Assembly (NCBI GenBank): GCA_017985675.1
Contig: JAGNXB010000012.1
Location: 1-64,000 of the forward strand
Direction: 5' to 3'
Length of the DNA: 64,000 bases
Source: Saprospiraceae bacterium
GTDB taxonomy: Bacteria; Bacteroidota; Bacteroidia; Chitinophagales; Saprospiraceae
Position numbers and translations under genes: made by a program
In this document: piece by piece, positions 34,085 to 43,500 of the stretch
Layout of the letters: every line of letters begins with the position of its first letter
How positions within the stretch are numbered: position 1 is the stretch's first letter
The notes under the pieces: model-generated
The model's input: the letters and a program-made list of their open reading frames with translations, nothing else
What the model was told of the DNA's origin: nothing
Database searches by the model: none

Positions 34085-35827
34085 TTAGTTTTTGCTAATG
34101 ATAGCAGAATGAAGCATTTGCCCCTCTTCACTCTTTAGTGCCAGAGTATAGAGACCTGATGGAAGGAAGTGTATTGGAATGGTCGATTGGGATACACTCA
34201 GTTGGGTGGATAGCACTTGCACGCCGAGCATATTTATAAGTTCCATTTTCAGGGGAGTTGCCGACTTGGCATTTATAAATAGGAGATTACCGGCAGGATT
34301 GGGGTAGATGGTTACTTGGGGATGGCTGTCAAGTTGATCAAGGTTTGATGTTAACCCACATTCGTCTAGGCCGGATACTAAATAATTGGACAAGCAATTC
34401 AGGTAACATTCTAAATTAGTATAGCCGGCCACTCCAGTGAGTTGTATAGACAAATTGAGTCCATTATGGTCCTGAATGCCGGGGTTTAGACCATGGTGAT
34501 TCTCCCAATAATCTGGCATGCCGTCAAGATCTGTATCCTGAGGATAGCCGGTAGTATTGTTTGGTATATTGAAGGCATCATTTGCCGCCGCCTGATTGAC
34601 GGGTATTTGGGCAAAGGTATTTGTTTGAAGAGCACCTAATAGGCGGTTGTCCATCGGATCTCTGGGAAAGGCACCTGTATGGGCATAAATATAGGATTGG
34701 AGGTCCTGGGCAGGAATGCCTTCCAATACTGGAAAATTATGCGGTTGGGAAGCAATTTGACAAATACCATTATCCGTATTCGCACCATTGGTGTCAAAAT
34801 CATTACAACAGTAAAACAGGTCTAAATCAGCAAATGCAGGATAAAGGTTAAGTGCATTGCCATTGACATATAAGTGGTTGAAGGCAACATCCAGTAGACC
34901 ATGATGAAACATCCCATTTGTAAAAGAGGGCTGTGCAATACTGAGATTATCGAGGATATTCATCGTCACATAAAAACGCCCATTATTCCCAAAGCCTGTT
35001 TCACCGGTGTACCATGTTTCAATTTGCGGATCCCACATCAGATTGGATACCATTTCGATGTGAATGCGATGGTTGTTGCAAGCGGGACTTTCACAGGATA
35101 TCTCAGGCATTCGGCCACCCATTCGGTTCCAGTTATTATAAAGCAGACTGATGCTGTCTAATCGACTTTGAGGGGATGAATAATTAATAAGCATACCGCC
35201 CAGGTATCCATGTTCGCCCAATGTCTCTGCAAGTAGGCAATGTTGAATGGTAATTCCCGAAGACCTGGAAATATCAATTGCTTCATCATCCGCATGAGCC
35301 ATGGAGCAATGGTCGATGATGGCATTGTGCACACCGCCCAATGTGAGCCCGTCGCCAGAGATCCAGTTAGGTGTAGGGTGGAGTATTTGATCGCCGGGAC
35401 GCAAGCGTAAATGACGGATAATGAGGTTGGATGCCGTCGGTAACTCGTCATTATAAGCGGAAAGCCCCCTGACAATAATACCATGAGGAGAGGTCTGGCC
35501 TGCAATGGTTATGTTGCTTGTGCCGGGTGGGATTTCGAGCGTTGTTGGTATAGTACCACTTACCTGAAATAAAATATAGGATGGTCCGGGAGTTTCCAAG
35601 GCCTCCTGAAATGATCCTGGACCGGAGGGATTTAGGTTAGTGACATAAATTACCTTGCCGCCGCGGCCCCCTGTGGCCTGAGCCCCAAAGCCATTTGCTC
35701 CGGGAAATGCAGGTATTGGTTGTCCCAAAAGGGTAATGGATACACCCAGGAAGACAAAAAAAAGGGCTAGTGATTTGATAGTGAAGGCAGTTGAATACCT
35801 CGATGGCTTCGAAAAGGAATTGGACAT
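34085..35827 (-). CDS. Pectate-lyase-like secreted protein with T9SS type A sorting domain
   Basis: The protein has 580 aa from ATG 35827; the frame extends to 35890 but the internal Met gives a normal signal peptide (about 17-37, SLALFFVFLGVSITLL). The mature part begins PAFPGANGFGAQATGGRGGK and continues with VTNLNPSGPGSFQEAL and IIDHCSMAHADDE, characteristic of polysaccharide lyase family 1-like right-handed beta-helix proteins. A DTDLDGMPDYWE calcium-binding segment follows (about 445), then a C-terminal T9SS sorting domain: TIYPNPAGNLLFIN ... GLYTLAL. It is therefore exported by T9SS and attached or released at the cell surface. Substrate is unproven: pectate or another uronic-acid glycan. 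Confidence 0.82.
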   Translation of the reverse strand: MSNSFSKPSRYSTAFTIKSLALFFVFLGVSITLLGQPIPAFPGANGFGAQATGGRGGKVIYVTNLNPSGPGSFQEALETPGPSYILFQVSGTIPTTLEIPPGTSNITIAGQTSPHGIIVRGLSAYNDELPTASNLIIRHLRLRPGDQILHPTPNWISGDGLTLGGVHNAIIDHCSMAHADDEAIDISRSSGITIQHCLLAETLGEHGYLGGMLINYSSPQSRLDSISLLYNNWNRMGGRMPEISCESPACNNHRIHIEMVSNLMWDPQIETWYTGETGFGNNGRFYVTMNILDNLSIAQPSFTNGMFHHGLLDVAFNHLYVNGNALNLYPAFADLDLFYCCNDFDTNGANTDNGICQIASQPHNFPVLEGIPAQDLQSYIYAHTGAFPRDPMDNRLLGALQTNTFAQIPVNQAAANDAFNIPNNTTGYPQDTDLDGMPDYWENHHGLNPGIQDHNGLNLSIQLTGVAGYTNLECYLNCLSNYLVSGLDECGLTSNLDQLDSHPQVTIYPNPAGNLLFINAKSATPLKMELINMLGVQVLSTQLSVSQSTIPIHFLPSGLYTLALKSEEGQMLHSAIISKN

Positions 35828-35893
35828 GTCAAAACAACAAGTGGAGAAAAGAAATTTATAATCTAAATGCAAGGGTTTGCATTCAGGCACAAT

Positions 35894-36097
35894 TTACAAT
35901 CCTTCGTTATCTTTTGAAGACTTTTTAGATTGCAGCTTCTTCATCTGATCTGCGGCAATTCGTCCTTTTTCTTGAAGGTATCTGGTTATAATCCATTCCA
36001 GTTGGCCATTAACACTACGAAACTCATCGGCCGCCCACTTTTCTAGGGCGGCCATTGTTGTTGAGTCTATACGTAACACAAATTTCTTTTTTTCCAT
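35894..36097 (-). CDS. Small Arc-like (ribbon-helix-helix) protein
   Basis: This 67-aa basic protein has a beta-strand KKKFVLRIDSTTMAALEKWA followed by a helical pair VNGQLEWIITRYLQEKGR, a typical ribbon-helix-helix arrangement. The C-terminus is Lys/Ser-rich. It lies 21 bp after the SPFH-domain gene in the same direction, an association I know from many bacterial genomes (SPFH plus Arc-like protein); the functional link is unknown. It could bind DNA and autoregulate the pair. It is not an obvious toxin-antitoxin unit because no toxin is adjacent. Confidence 0.65.
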   Translation of the reverse strand: MEKKKFVLRIDSTTMAALEKWAADEFRSVNGQLEWIITRYLQEKGRIAADQMKKLQSKKSSKDNEGL

Positions 36098-36118
36098 GCG
36101 GACTAGTTCCCCGGTGTT

Positions 36119-36970
36119 TTATTGATGAAGGGTACCTGTATTAATTACAGGGGCTACCTCATGGTCTCCACAAAGAACTACCATCAGATTACTAACCATT
36201 GCGGCTTTACGATCGGAATCGAGATCAATCAGATTTTTACTGCTCATCATTTTTAATGCCTCTTCGACCATGCCGACGGCGCCCTCAACGATTTTTAGTC
36301 GGGCTGCGACGATGGCTTCTGCTTGCTGGCGTTTCAACATGGCGCTGGCGATTTCCGGAGCATAAGCCAGATAGCCTATACGTGCTTCGATAACCTCAAT
36401 ACCGGCAATGGACAGACGTTCGTCGAGCTCTCTTTCCAGATTGTGGTTCACCTCTTCCAGACCTGAACGGAGTGTAATTTCCTGTTGCTCGTCATCAAAA
36501 TTATCATACGGATACTTGGCTGCAAGTTTCCTGACAGCTGAGTCTGTCTGCACCTTTACAAAGCTTTCAAAATTGTCAACATCAAATGCCGCGCGGTACG
36601 TTTCTTGAACACGCCAGACCAGAATGACTGATATCAGGACAGGGTTGCCCATTTTGTCATTCACTTTAAGCCGCTCGGAGTCAAAATTTCGGGCTCTCAA
36701 TGAAATGGCCTTTCGTGCATAAAAGGGGTTGACCCAGTAAAATCCGTTTTGGCGAACGGTCCCCTTATACTCTCCAAAAAGGGTCATTACCGCCGAGCCG
36801 TTGGGGTTGATGAAAAAGAACCCGCCGAGCATGCCGAGCGCTAGGATTCCAATGATCACCGCTGGAATAAAAAAGCTTTCGATGAACAGATAAGCTGTTA
36901 ATCCGAAAAGGGCTGACAGGATGACAAGCATCAGGTAGCCTGACAAAGGTTTGGATGTTGTTTCACTCAT
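36119..36970 (-). CDS. SPFH / band 7 domain membrane protein
   Basis: The protein has 283 aa from ATG 36970; a longer frame to 37072 has no upstream support. Two N-terminal helices (about 9-30 and 36-56) are followed by the SPFH core: FFINPNGSAVMTLFGEYKG, NGFYWVNPF, LISVILVWRVQETYRAAFDV, then a helical AYAPEIASAMLKRQQAEAIV stretch and an acidic/basic tail. These proteins form oligomeric rings on the inner membrane and organise membrane microdomains. The protein resembles the family that is often annotated as SPFH domain-containing protein with an Arc-like partner downstream. Confidence 0.85.
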   Translation of the reverse strand: MSETTSKPLSGYLMLVILSALFGLTAYLFIESFFIPAVIIGILALGMLGGFFFINPNGSAVMTLFGEYKGTVRQNGFYWVNPFYARKAISLRARNFDSERLKVNDKMGNPVLISVILVWRVQETYRAAFDVDNFESFVKVQTDSAVRKLAAKYPYDNFDDEQQEITLRSGLEEVNHNLERELDERLSIAGIEVIEARIGYLAYAPEIASAMLKRQQAEAIVAARLKIVEGAVGMVEEALKMMSSKNLIDLDSDRKAAMVSNLMVVLCGDHEVAPVINTGTLHQ

Positions 36971-37154
36971 AGTAGTTGATATTAAAATGATATCACAATA
37001 GTATGAAAATGTTATTAATGTAGGTCGCGTTTTTCGATGAATTTTCATTATTTTTAGATGAAAGGTGATCAAGTCTCCTCTTCTCCACTCGTTGAGCTAA
37101 TTTGTGCCCTTATTTCGCTGGGTAAAACAAGAAATATACTTGCAAAGCACCAAA

Positions 37155-37973
37155 ATGGATTGTATGGATAAGATAACAGAAGCTCCATCGCCCTATCGGC
37201 ATCTGGAGACCTGGTCCTCATTGGAGATCCTTGAAGCGATGAATAAAGAGGACCAGACGGTAGCTCAATCCGTAGCTAGGGTGCTGCCGGAGATTGAAAA
37301 ACTGATTGAAGTGATCGTTGCAGCTATGACTGCCGGTGGCAGATTATTTTATCTGGGTGCAGGTACAAGCGGGCGTTTGGGCATATTGGACGCATCGGAG
37401 TGTCCACCCACATTTGGCATTCCGGCGACTTGGGTAACGGGACTTATTGCAGGAGGGGATCAGGCCATTCGCAAAGCAGTTGAAGGTGCAGAAGACAACC
37501 ATACATTGGCCTGGAGCGATCTGGAGGATGCAGGTGCATCAGCGGGAGATGTAGTGATAGGTATTGCAGCCTCCGGTACAACTCCCTACGTTATTCATGG
37601 ACTCAAATCTTGCCGTATAAAGGGCATTATTACAGCATGCATCACATGTAATGCTCATTCACCCGTTGCTCAGGAGGCGGATCATCCGATATGTGTGCTT
37701 ACTGGTCCTGAATTTTTGACGGGGAGCACCCGATTAAAAGCGGGAACAGCACAGAAGTTGGTCCTCAATATGATTAGTACAACTACCATGATTCGATTGG
37801 GACGTGTCATGGACAATAAAATGGTCGACATGCAACTGACGAATGCAAAGCTGGTCGAGCGAGGCATCCAAATGCTTGTTCAGGTACTGGGCATTTCTCC
37901 TGTTGCGGCCAGGCAAGCGCTTCTTGAAGCAGGTTCTGTAAGGGAAGCTATGCGAAAATATCAGGGTCTTTGA
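37155..37973 (+). CDS. murQ: N-acetylmuramic acid 6-phosphate etherase
   Basis: The protein has 272 aa from ATG 37155; ATG 37164 (MDKITEAPSPYRHLE) is equally possible, and the frame up to 37104 is too long. The SIS-fold enzyme cleaves the lactyl ether of MurNAc-6-P in cell-wall recycling. Visible features: GAGTSGRLGILDASECPPTFG (active-site and phosphate motif), the acidic AEDNHTLAW, and GTTPYVIHGL; the C-terminal LNMISTTTMIRLGRV is conserved. Length is slightly under the usual 300. A weak TATACTTG at 37135-37142 could be its -7 element. The neighbouring S9 peptidase gene converges 4 bp away. Confidence 0.93.
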   Translation: MDCMDKITEAPSPYRHLETWSSLEILEAMNKEDQTVAQSVARVLPEIEKLIEVIVAAMTAGGRLFYLGAGTSGRLGILDASECPPTFGIPATWVTGLIAGGDQAIRKAVEGAEDNHTLAWSDLEDAGASAGDVVIGIAASGTTPYVIHGLKSCRIKGIITACITCNAHSPVAQEADHPICVLTGPEFLTGSTRLKAGTAQKLVLNMISTTTMIRLGRVMDNKMVDMQLTNAKLVERGIQMLVQVLGISPVAARQALLEAGSVREAMRKYQGL

Positions 37974-37977
37974 CTAT

Positions 37978-40341
37978 TTAGCGCAGGTAGGTCTGGAACA
38001 GTTGGTGTATACGCCTGTATTCATCGGTCCAGGAGCTTGCCTCCCTAAAACCATGATCCTCCATAGGGTAAACGGCCATTTCCCAATTCGTCTTTCCTAG
38101 CTCAATAAGGCGTTGGCTAAGTCGGACAACATCCTGGAACTGCACATTCACATCTGCCATACCATGTAATATTAGAAGGGGATCGCGCAATCCTTCGGCA
38201 AATAGGATAGGGGAGGACCGCTGGTATGACAAGCTATCGGTCACTGGTGTATTGAGAATGTTTGCTGTATAGGGGTGATTATAATGTGCCCAGTCCGTCA
38301 CGGATCGGAGTGCCGCGCCACATGCAAATACACCGGGATATTTAAATAGTGCCATAAGCGTAATGAATCCGCCGTATGAACCGCCATAAACACCAACACG
38401 ATCGCGGTCCACACCATGTTGATCAACAAGGTATCTGACGCCATCTATGTGATCTTCAAGGTCTCGACCTCCCATATGTCTGTATATAGCCGTGCGCCAT
38501 TCCCGTCCATATCCACTACTAGCCCTGTAGTCCATATCGAGTACGACATATCCTTCGTCACATAGCATGTTATGAAACATATATTCCCTAAAATAGGAAC
38601 TCCACCAATGGTGTACATTTTGGAGGTATCCGGCTCCGTGCACGAAGATCACTGCAGCGCCATTGGATTTACCATCTTCGGGCAGATAAATCCGAGCTGG
38701 CACCATGGCGCCGTCACTTGCAGGTACTTGTACGATTTGGGGTTCACGCCATGGATATGAATTAAAAGCTTCCGTCGTTGACCGGGTTATTTGTATCATA
38801 GGTGAACCGGCTTTGTTCTCCATTACAAAAAGTTCCCAGGGCTTATTACTTGCGGAGTATCGAACGGCAAGCCAACGTTCATCGGGTGAAACCACCACTT
38901 CATGGTTACCCTTGTCTGCTGTTATTAGAATCATCTCGCCTCCTTTGACAGGCAGATGATAAAAATGCTGTTCAAAGGGACTTTTTGCATTGGCCCTGAT
39001 AAAAAAGGTAGATTTATTTTTTGAGAGGGCCACATCCAAAACTTCGAATTTTCCTGAAGTCAATGCTTTTTTAGTGGATGTAGGTACGTGTAATGTGTAT
39101 AGATGAGAATAGCCTGTTTCTTCCGATTGATACCAAATGGTTTCACCATCTGAGAGCCAACCACAATTGCCGGACACACTGGTCCATCCACTAATGCCGG
39201 GTCCACCAATCCATGCATCATCATGCTGATGGACCAAAGTCTGAAATTCATTCTTTTCAGGGTCGAAGCGGACCAACCACCGGTCCTTGTTATCCAGTGC
39301 CTTAATCTCCAACAAAGCCCAACCTTTTACGGACCAATAAGGACCGTAGAATAGCAGATCTCTGGGTTTGGTATAATGGGTTTCATATGGAATGGTGTCT
39401 GAATGATAATCTTCCATATACTCCGGTTTCTTGAAAATGTCCGGTAAACTATCGACGGGAGGGGTATAAAAAGTGTCCTTTAGCCGGTCATAACAAAAGA
39501 AAGTATGCCGATCCATATCCTGGCCGACTTTGGGGCGCCCGGACAGAGAAGCTGTATATCCAGATTCGGTGACAAACTCCGGCACAAGGGTAGCTTTAGT
39601 TGTAGCATCTGCAATTAATGAATAGGTAATAAACCGACCGGTCGGATCTGAATTTAAGTTGACGATGCGCTGATCACCAATGTAAATGGGTTTAGGTAAA
39701 TCCGGTAATCGCAGCGAATCACGCAACGCTTTTGAAGCTGTTTCCCTGGCTTTGCGATCGACCAGGATTGCTGAATGCTTCATTTGATCCTTCGTCAAAA
39801 ATTTATCCTGATCGTTCAGTTTGGTGTCTTTTTTTGCGGTGCCTTTGCGAAAGTCGGAAAGTTGATAGAGGACTCCGGATTTTAGTGATCTTTTGTAAAG
39901 ATTTCCTTCAGACTCATATATGAGTGCTTCACTATCCGAGGAAAACAAAGGGTTGAACTCCTTCGTCACCGTTGAAGTAAGCCGAGTTGTTTTATTTCCG
40001 GATGTAGAATATAGGAAGAGATCACCTTGCAATTCATAAACACCTTGGTCAAAAGTGGAATTCCAAATGATGGATGCTGACGGTGTTAACTTACGTTCGC
40101 CCAAGCTGAGCTTCCGAACATTGCCTTTCCGGTCTGTGGCATAGAGGGAGGAAAGGATGTCCTGATCTGGATTCCAGGTATAATAGAGTGTTTGTCCGTT
40201 AGCGGACCAATAGGGCGCCTCGGGCAAATGGCCAACAAAGGCATCGCCCTTCATAATCTGATCCAACATCAAAGGTGATTGGGCTTGCAGGATTTCTGTA
40301 GTGATGAGGCAAAGCAAGAGCAGATTTCGGAATGGCATCAT
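37978..40341 (-). CDS. S9 family (prolyl-oligopeptidase/DPP-IV-like) peptidase
   Basis: The protein has 787 aa from ATG 40341; the only upstream in-frame start is a TTG at 40350. A signal peptide (MMPFRNLLLLCLITTEILQA) sends it across the inner membrane. Residues about 30-500 are a beta-propeller (repeated W-S/SxDG-type blades with LYSTSG, IWYQSEETGYSHLY). The C-terminal alpha/beta-hydrolase domain has GGSYGG with catalytic Ser654, Asp730 in HGMADVN and His763 in EDHGFRE. The propeller and triad fit secreted dipeptidyl or oligopeptidases that cut after Pro/Ala. The function is periplasmic peptide degradation. Confidence 0.88.
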   Translation of the reverse strand: MMPFRNLLLLCLITTEILQAQSPLMLDQIMKGDAFVGHLPEAPYWSANGQTLYYTWNPDQDILSSLYATDRKGNVRKLSLGERKLTPSASIIWNSTFDQGVYELQGDLFLYSTSGNKTTRLTSTVTKEFNPLFSSDSEALIYESEGNLYKRSLKSGVLYQLSDFRKGTAKKDTKLNDQDKFLTKDQMKHSAILVDRKARETASKALRDSLRLPDLPKPIYIGDQRIVNLNSDPTGRFITYSLIADATTKATLVPEFVTESGYTASLSGRPKVGQDMDRHTFFCYDRLKDTFYTPPVDSLPDIFKKPEYMEDYHSDTIPYETHYTKPRDLLFYGPYWSVKGWALLEIKALDNKDRWLVRFDPEKNEFQTLVHQHDDAWIGGPGISGWTSVSGNCGWLSDGETIWYQSEETGYSHLYTLHVPTSTKKALTSGKFEVLDVALSKNKSTFFIRANAKSPFEQHFYHLPVKGGEMILITADKGNHEVVVSPDERWLAVRYSASNKPWELFVMENKAGSPMIQITRSTTEAFNSYPWREPQIVQVPASDGAMVPARIYLPEDGKSNGAAVIFVHGAGYLQNVHHWWSSYFREYMFHNMLCDEGYVVLDMDYRASSGYGREWRTAIYRHMGGRDLEDHIDGVRYLVDQHGVDRDRVGVYGGSYGGFITLMALFKYPGVFACGAALRSVTDWAHYNHPYTANILNTPVTDSLSYQRSSPILFAEGLRDPLLILHGMADVNVQFQDVVRLSQRLIELGKTNWEMAVYPMEDHGFREASSWTDEYRRIHQLFQTYLR

Positions 40342-40527
40342 GAATATCAATATTAAGATTCACAAGCTACAAAATCCTTATGCAACCCATATGCCCCCTT
40401 TGCCGTATGAGGGTACAAGTTCCTGAATTTAATAATATGAATGGTATTAAGTATGCGTATACCATTTATTTTCAGTTTGGTACGGATATTGTAAAATACA
40501 TATATTGCAATTGTATAATGTGAAGCC

Positions 40528-43500
40528 ATGAATAAACGTCGGATAAGTATTTTAGGACTATTTGCGCTATTATTAATGTCCCTTTCTCTCTTTGCGGAAG
40601 GCTCTAAGGACCTTGTAACCAATAAAGGGTATAGGCTCTTTTTTAATGCCCAGCAACGTCAGCAGCTCAAAGTTTATGCTGAAGAAGGAGAATTTATTCA
40701 GGTAGGTTCAAGCCATGTTGGTATTGCCGGTGGATTTATGCGTGTCATTAGACCTGACGGTACAGAACACACCATTTATAACAACACCGGACCCACGGCA
40801 GGAATGGCAATTATCTTCAACAGGACCCAGGAGTTTGCGGGACCGACAGGGGGAGGTATGCTTAATGGCCCGGGTTACATTCCGGGTGTCATACCTGTAG
40901 AGGAAGGAGAGGGTGGTGTTTGGACCATAACGTTGGAATATCCGAGTTACAGTACAAGTGCGTTTGCTAATAAACTAAACACCGACAACTGGATCCGTAT
41001 TCTCGACCAACCAAATAACCAGCGGGTGGTTCTGGCCTGGGACATCACTGTTTCAAAATTGTTGCCAGCAAATGATGGAGGTCAAATGCTATCGGGTCGC
41101 GTATTTACACAGGAATATAGCTCGGTAGTAAATGAGAATGGTAACCTCACTGATGCGAGGTTTTTTGTCATAAGCGATGAGGGTATTCAATATAAGCTGG
41201 AGATGGACGATATTGATCCCTGGGGATGGTTCATCACTAGTAACAACAGGGGGTTGGTGAACAGCCAGCGTCTGCCTGTCCTTCAATCAAAAAGTAATGA
41301 CCAATATATTCGTTCCTGGATGCCACAGAATTGGCAATCCGGCGAATTATATCATTACGAGCCCCAGACAAAGGATAATGGGCACTTAAAAAACAACAAA
41401 ATGTTTTTTAATTTACCTGATCCTGATTTGCCAGAGGAGGCTTTGGTGTATGATGTTTTTAGACAATTAGCCTATCAAACCTGGTTGAATCCTTCCATTC
41501 CCAATTATAGTGATCCGCTTTATAATGTGAATTTTTCTGCATTGACCGGTCCGGATTCCATCTATAGCATTTGCGGAGGCTTGGTAATGGGTGTTGGGCA
41601 GGGTGGTTTTGTGACATTTGAGACAATTGGATGGGGTACTGTAGAACTCCGATTGGATTTGAATCAAAATGGCCAATACAACGACCCGGAAGACGTCATT
41701 TTATCCAAAACCGTTACCGGGGGATTGGATTCTATATTTTGGAACGGGTTGGATAATATGGGTGTACCTGTCCCTGCACAAGACCAATTTCCGCTAAATC
41801 TCAGTTTTTCCGGAATTATTTATAGCGGAGAAATGCACTTCATGATCTTTGATGTTGAGAACACAAATGGCGGAATTTCCATAACCAGATTAAATGGACC
41901 TGATCCAGGCATTGTCGACTATTATTACGACCACTCTGAATTTGGTGGAGGCGTAAGTGGAGGTGGTACACCTGGAAATGCGTTGCCAACAAACCAAAAA
42001 TATACTTACGCTGGATTTGAAGGTGATGAAAAGATGATGGACTATTGGTCCTATATATCCGCCAATGAAGTTTCTGCTAATGTGACCGTATTAATAAAAA
42101 TAGTAGATGATTGCACCGACGGTGATTTGGACTCTGACGATGACGACATCATCGATATTTTTGACCTGGACGATGATAATGATGGTATTCCCGATTACCT
42201 GGAATATTGTATGCCAGCTGGCGGATTTTCTTGTTTGCCAGGTGGTTTAGACCCCTCAGGCGATGAAGACCAGGACAAAATTCTAAACTTCAGGGATGCT
42301 CAGGATACTACATTTGCTAATCCATGTGACGATTTGAATGGCGATGGCATTTGTGATAATTTACCAGCCATTTACGATCTGGATGGAGATGGTGTCCCTG
42401 ATCACCTGGATCTTGATTCAGACAACGATGGTATCTCTGACCTGGATGAAGCAGCCCATGGAGCACCTGATGTCTTGCCGCGGAATGGTCGTATTGATGG
42501 TCCCGATATAGATTTTGGCGATAATGGGTTTTATAATGCGATTTCCAACAAGCCGAATGGGTTGGATGCAGTAGCTAATTATAACTTACCCGACAGGGAT
42601 AATGACGGTGTGCCGGATAATGATGACCGCGATGCGGATAATGACGGCATCCATGATGTAACAGAAAATGATATGGCCGACCTGGATAGCAATAATGATG
42701 GCGCTATCGATGATGGCTCAGGTAATCCGGGCGTCGATGCGCAAGGTATCCCTAATCAGGTTTCGCCATCTATGGGTAATGTACTCCCTTTGCCCGTGGA
42801 TTTTGATGGAGATGGCGTGCGCAACCAAAATGACCGGGACTCAGATAATGATGGATTAATGGATGTAACAGAAACCATCAATCCAGATGGCGATGGTGAT
42901 GGAATCATTGGCATAGGGGTACCCACTATAGATGGATTTGGTCGACCAATAACAGACGCCTTGAATAATCCATTGATTTGCACTTCAATCACAGACAATA
43001 CGGACAATACAGATGGTCCGGATTTCCAGGATCTGGATAGTGACGGGGATGGTATTTGGGATACATATGAAGCAGAGGTTTATGATCCGGACATGGACGG
43101 CATCGCCGGAAAAGGTGTGCCACAAGTAGATGAACATGGCGTTCCGTTTTTAGACGAAAACGGAGACCCCATAGTCCATGTTAACATGCCAAATGATAAT
43201 GATAACGATGGCTTGCCAGATTATAAGGATGTAGACAGTGATAACGATAGCATTTCGGATGGCTATGAATGTTTTGATATTGAAAACAATTACACAATGT
43301 TGCCCTGTCTCGACACAGATGGTGACGGCGTTCCGGATATTTTTGATCTGGATTCGGATGATGATGGGCTTTTAGATCAGGACGAATGTCCAGGTGGAGA
43401 TAATCCGGATTGTCCTGATTCCACCGGGAATGGCATAGACGACTTCCGAGATCCTAATATGTTTGTCAATGCAGATACAGATGGCGATGGTGTTCCCAAT

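Noticed and set aside
40438-40470. Inverted repeat ATGGTAT-N11-ATACCAT upstream of the Asp-rich cargo gene
   Set aside because: Could be an operator, but it is short, AT-rich and unaccompanied by a clear promoter; chance occurrence is plausible.
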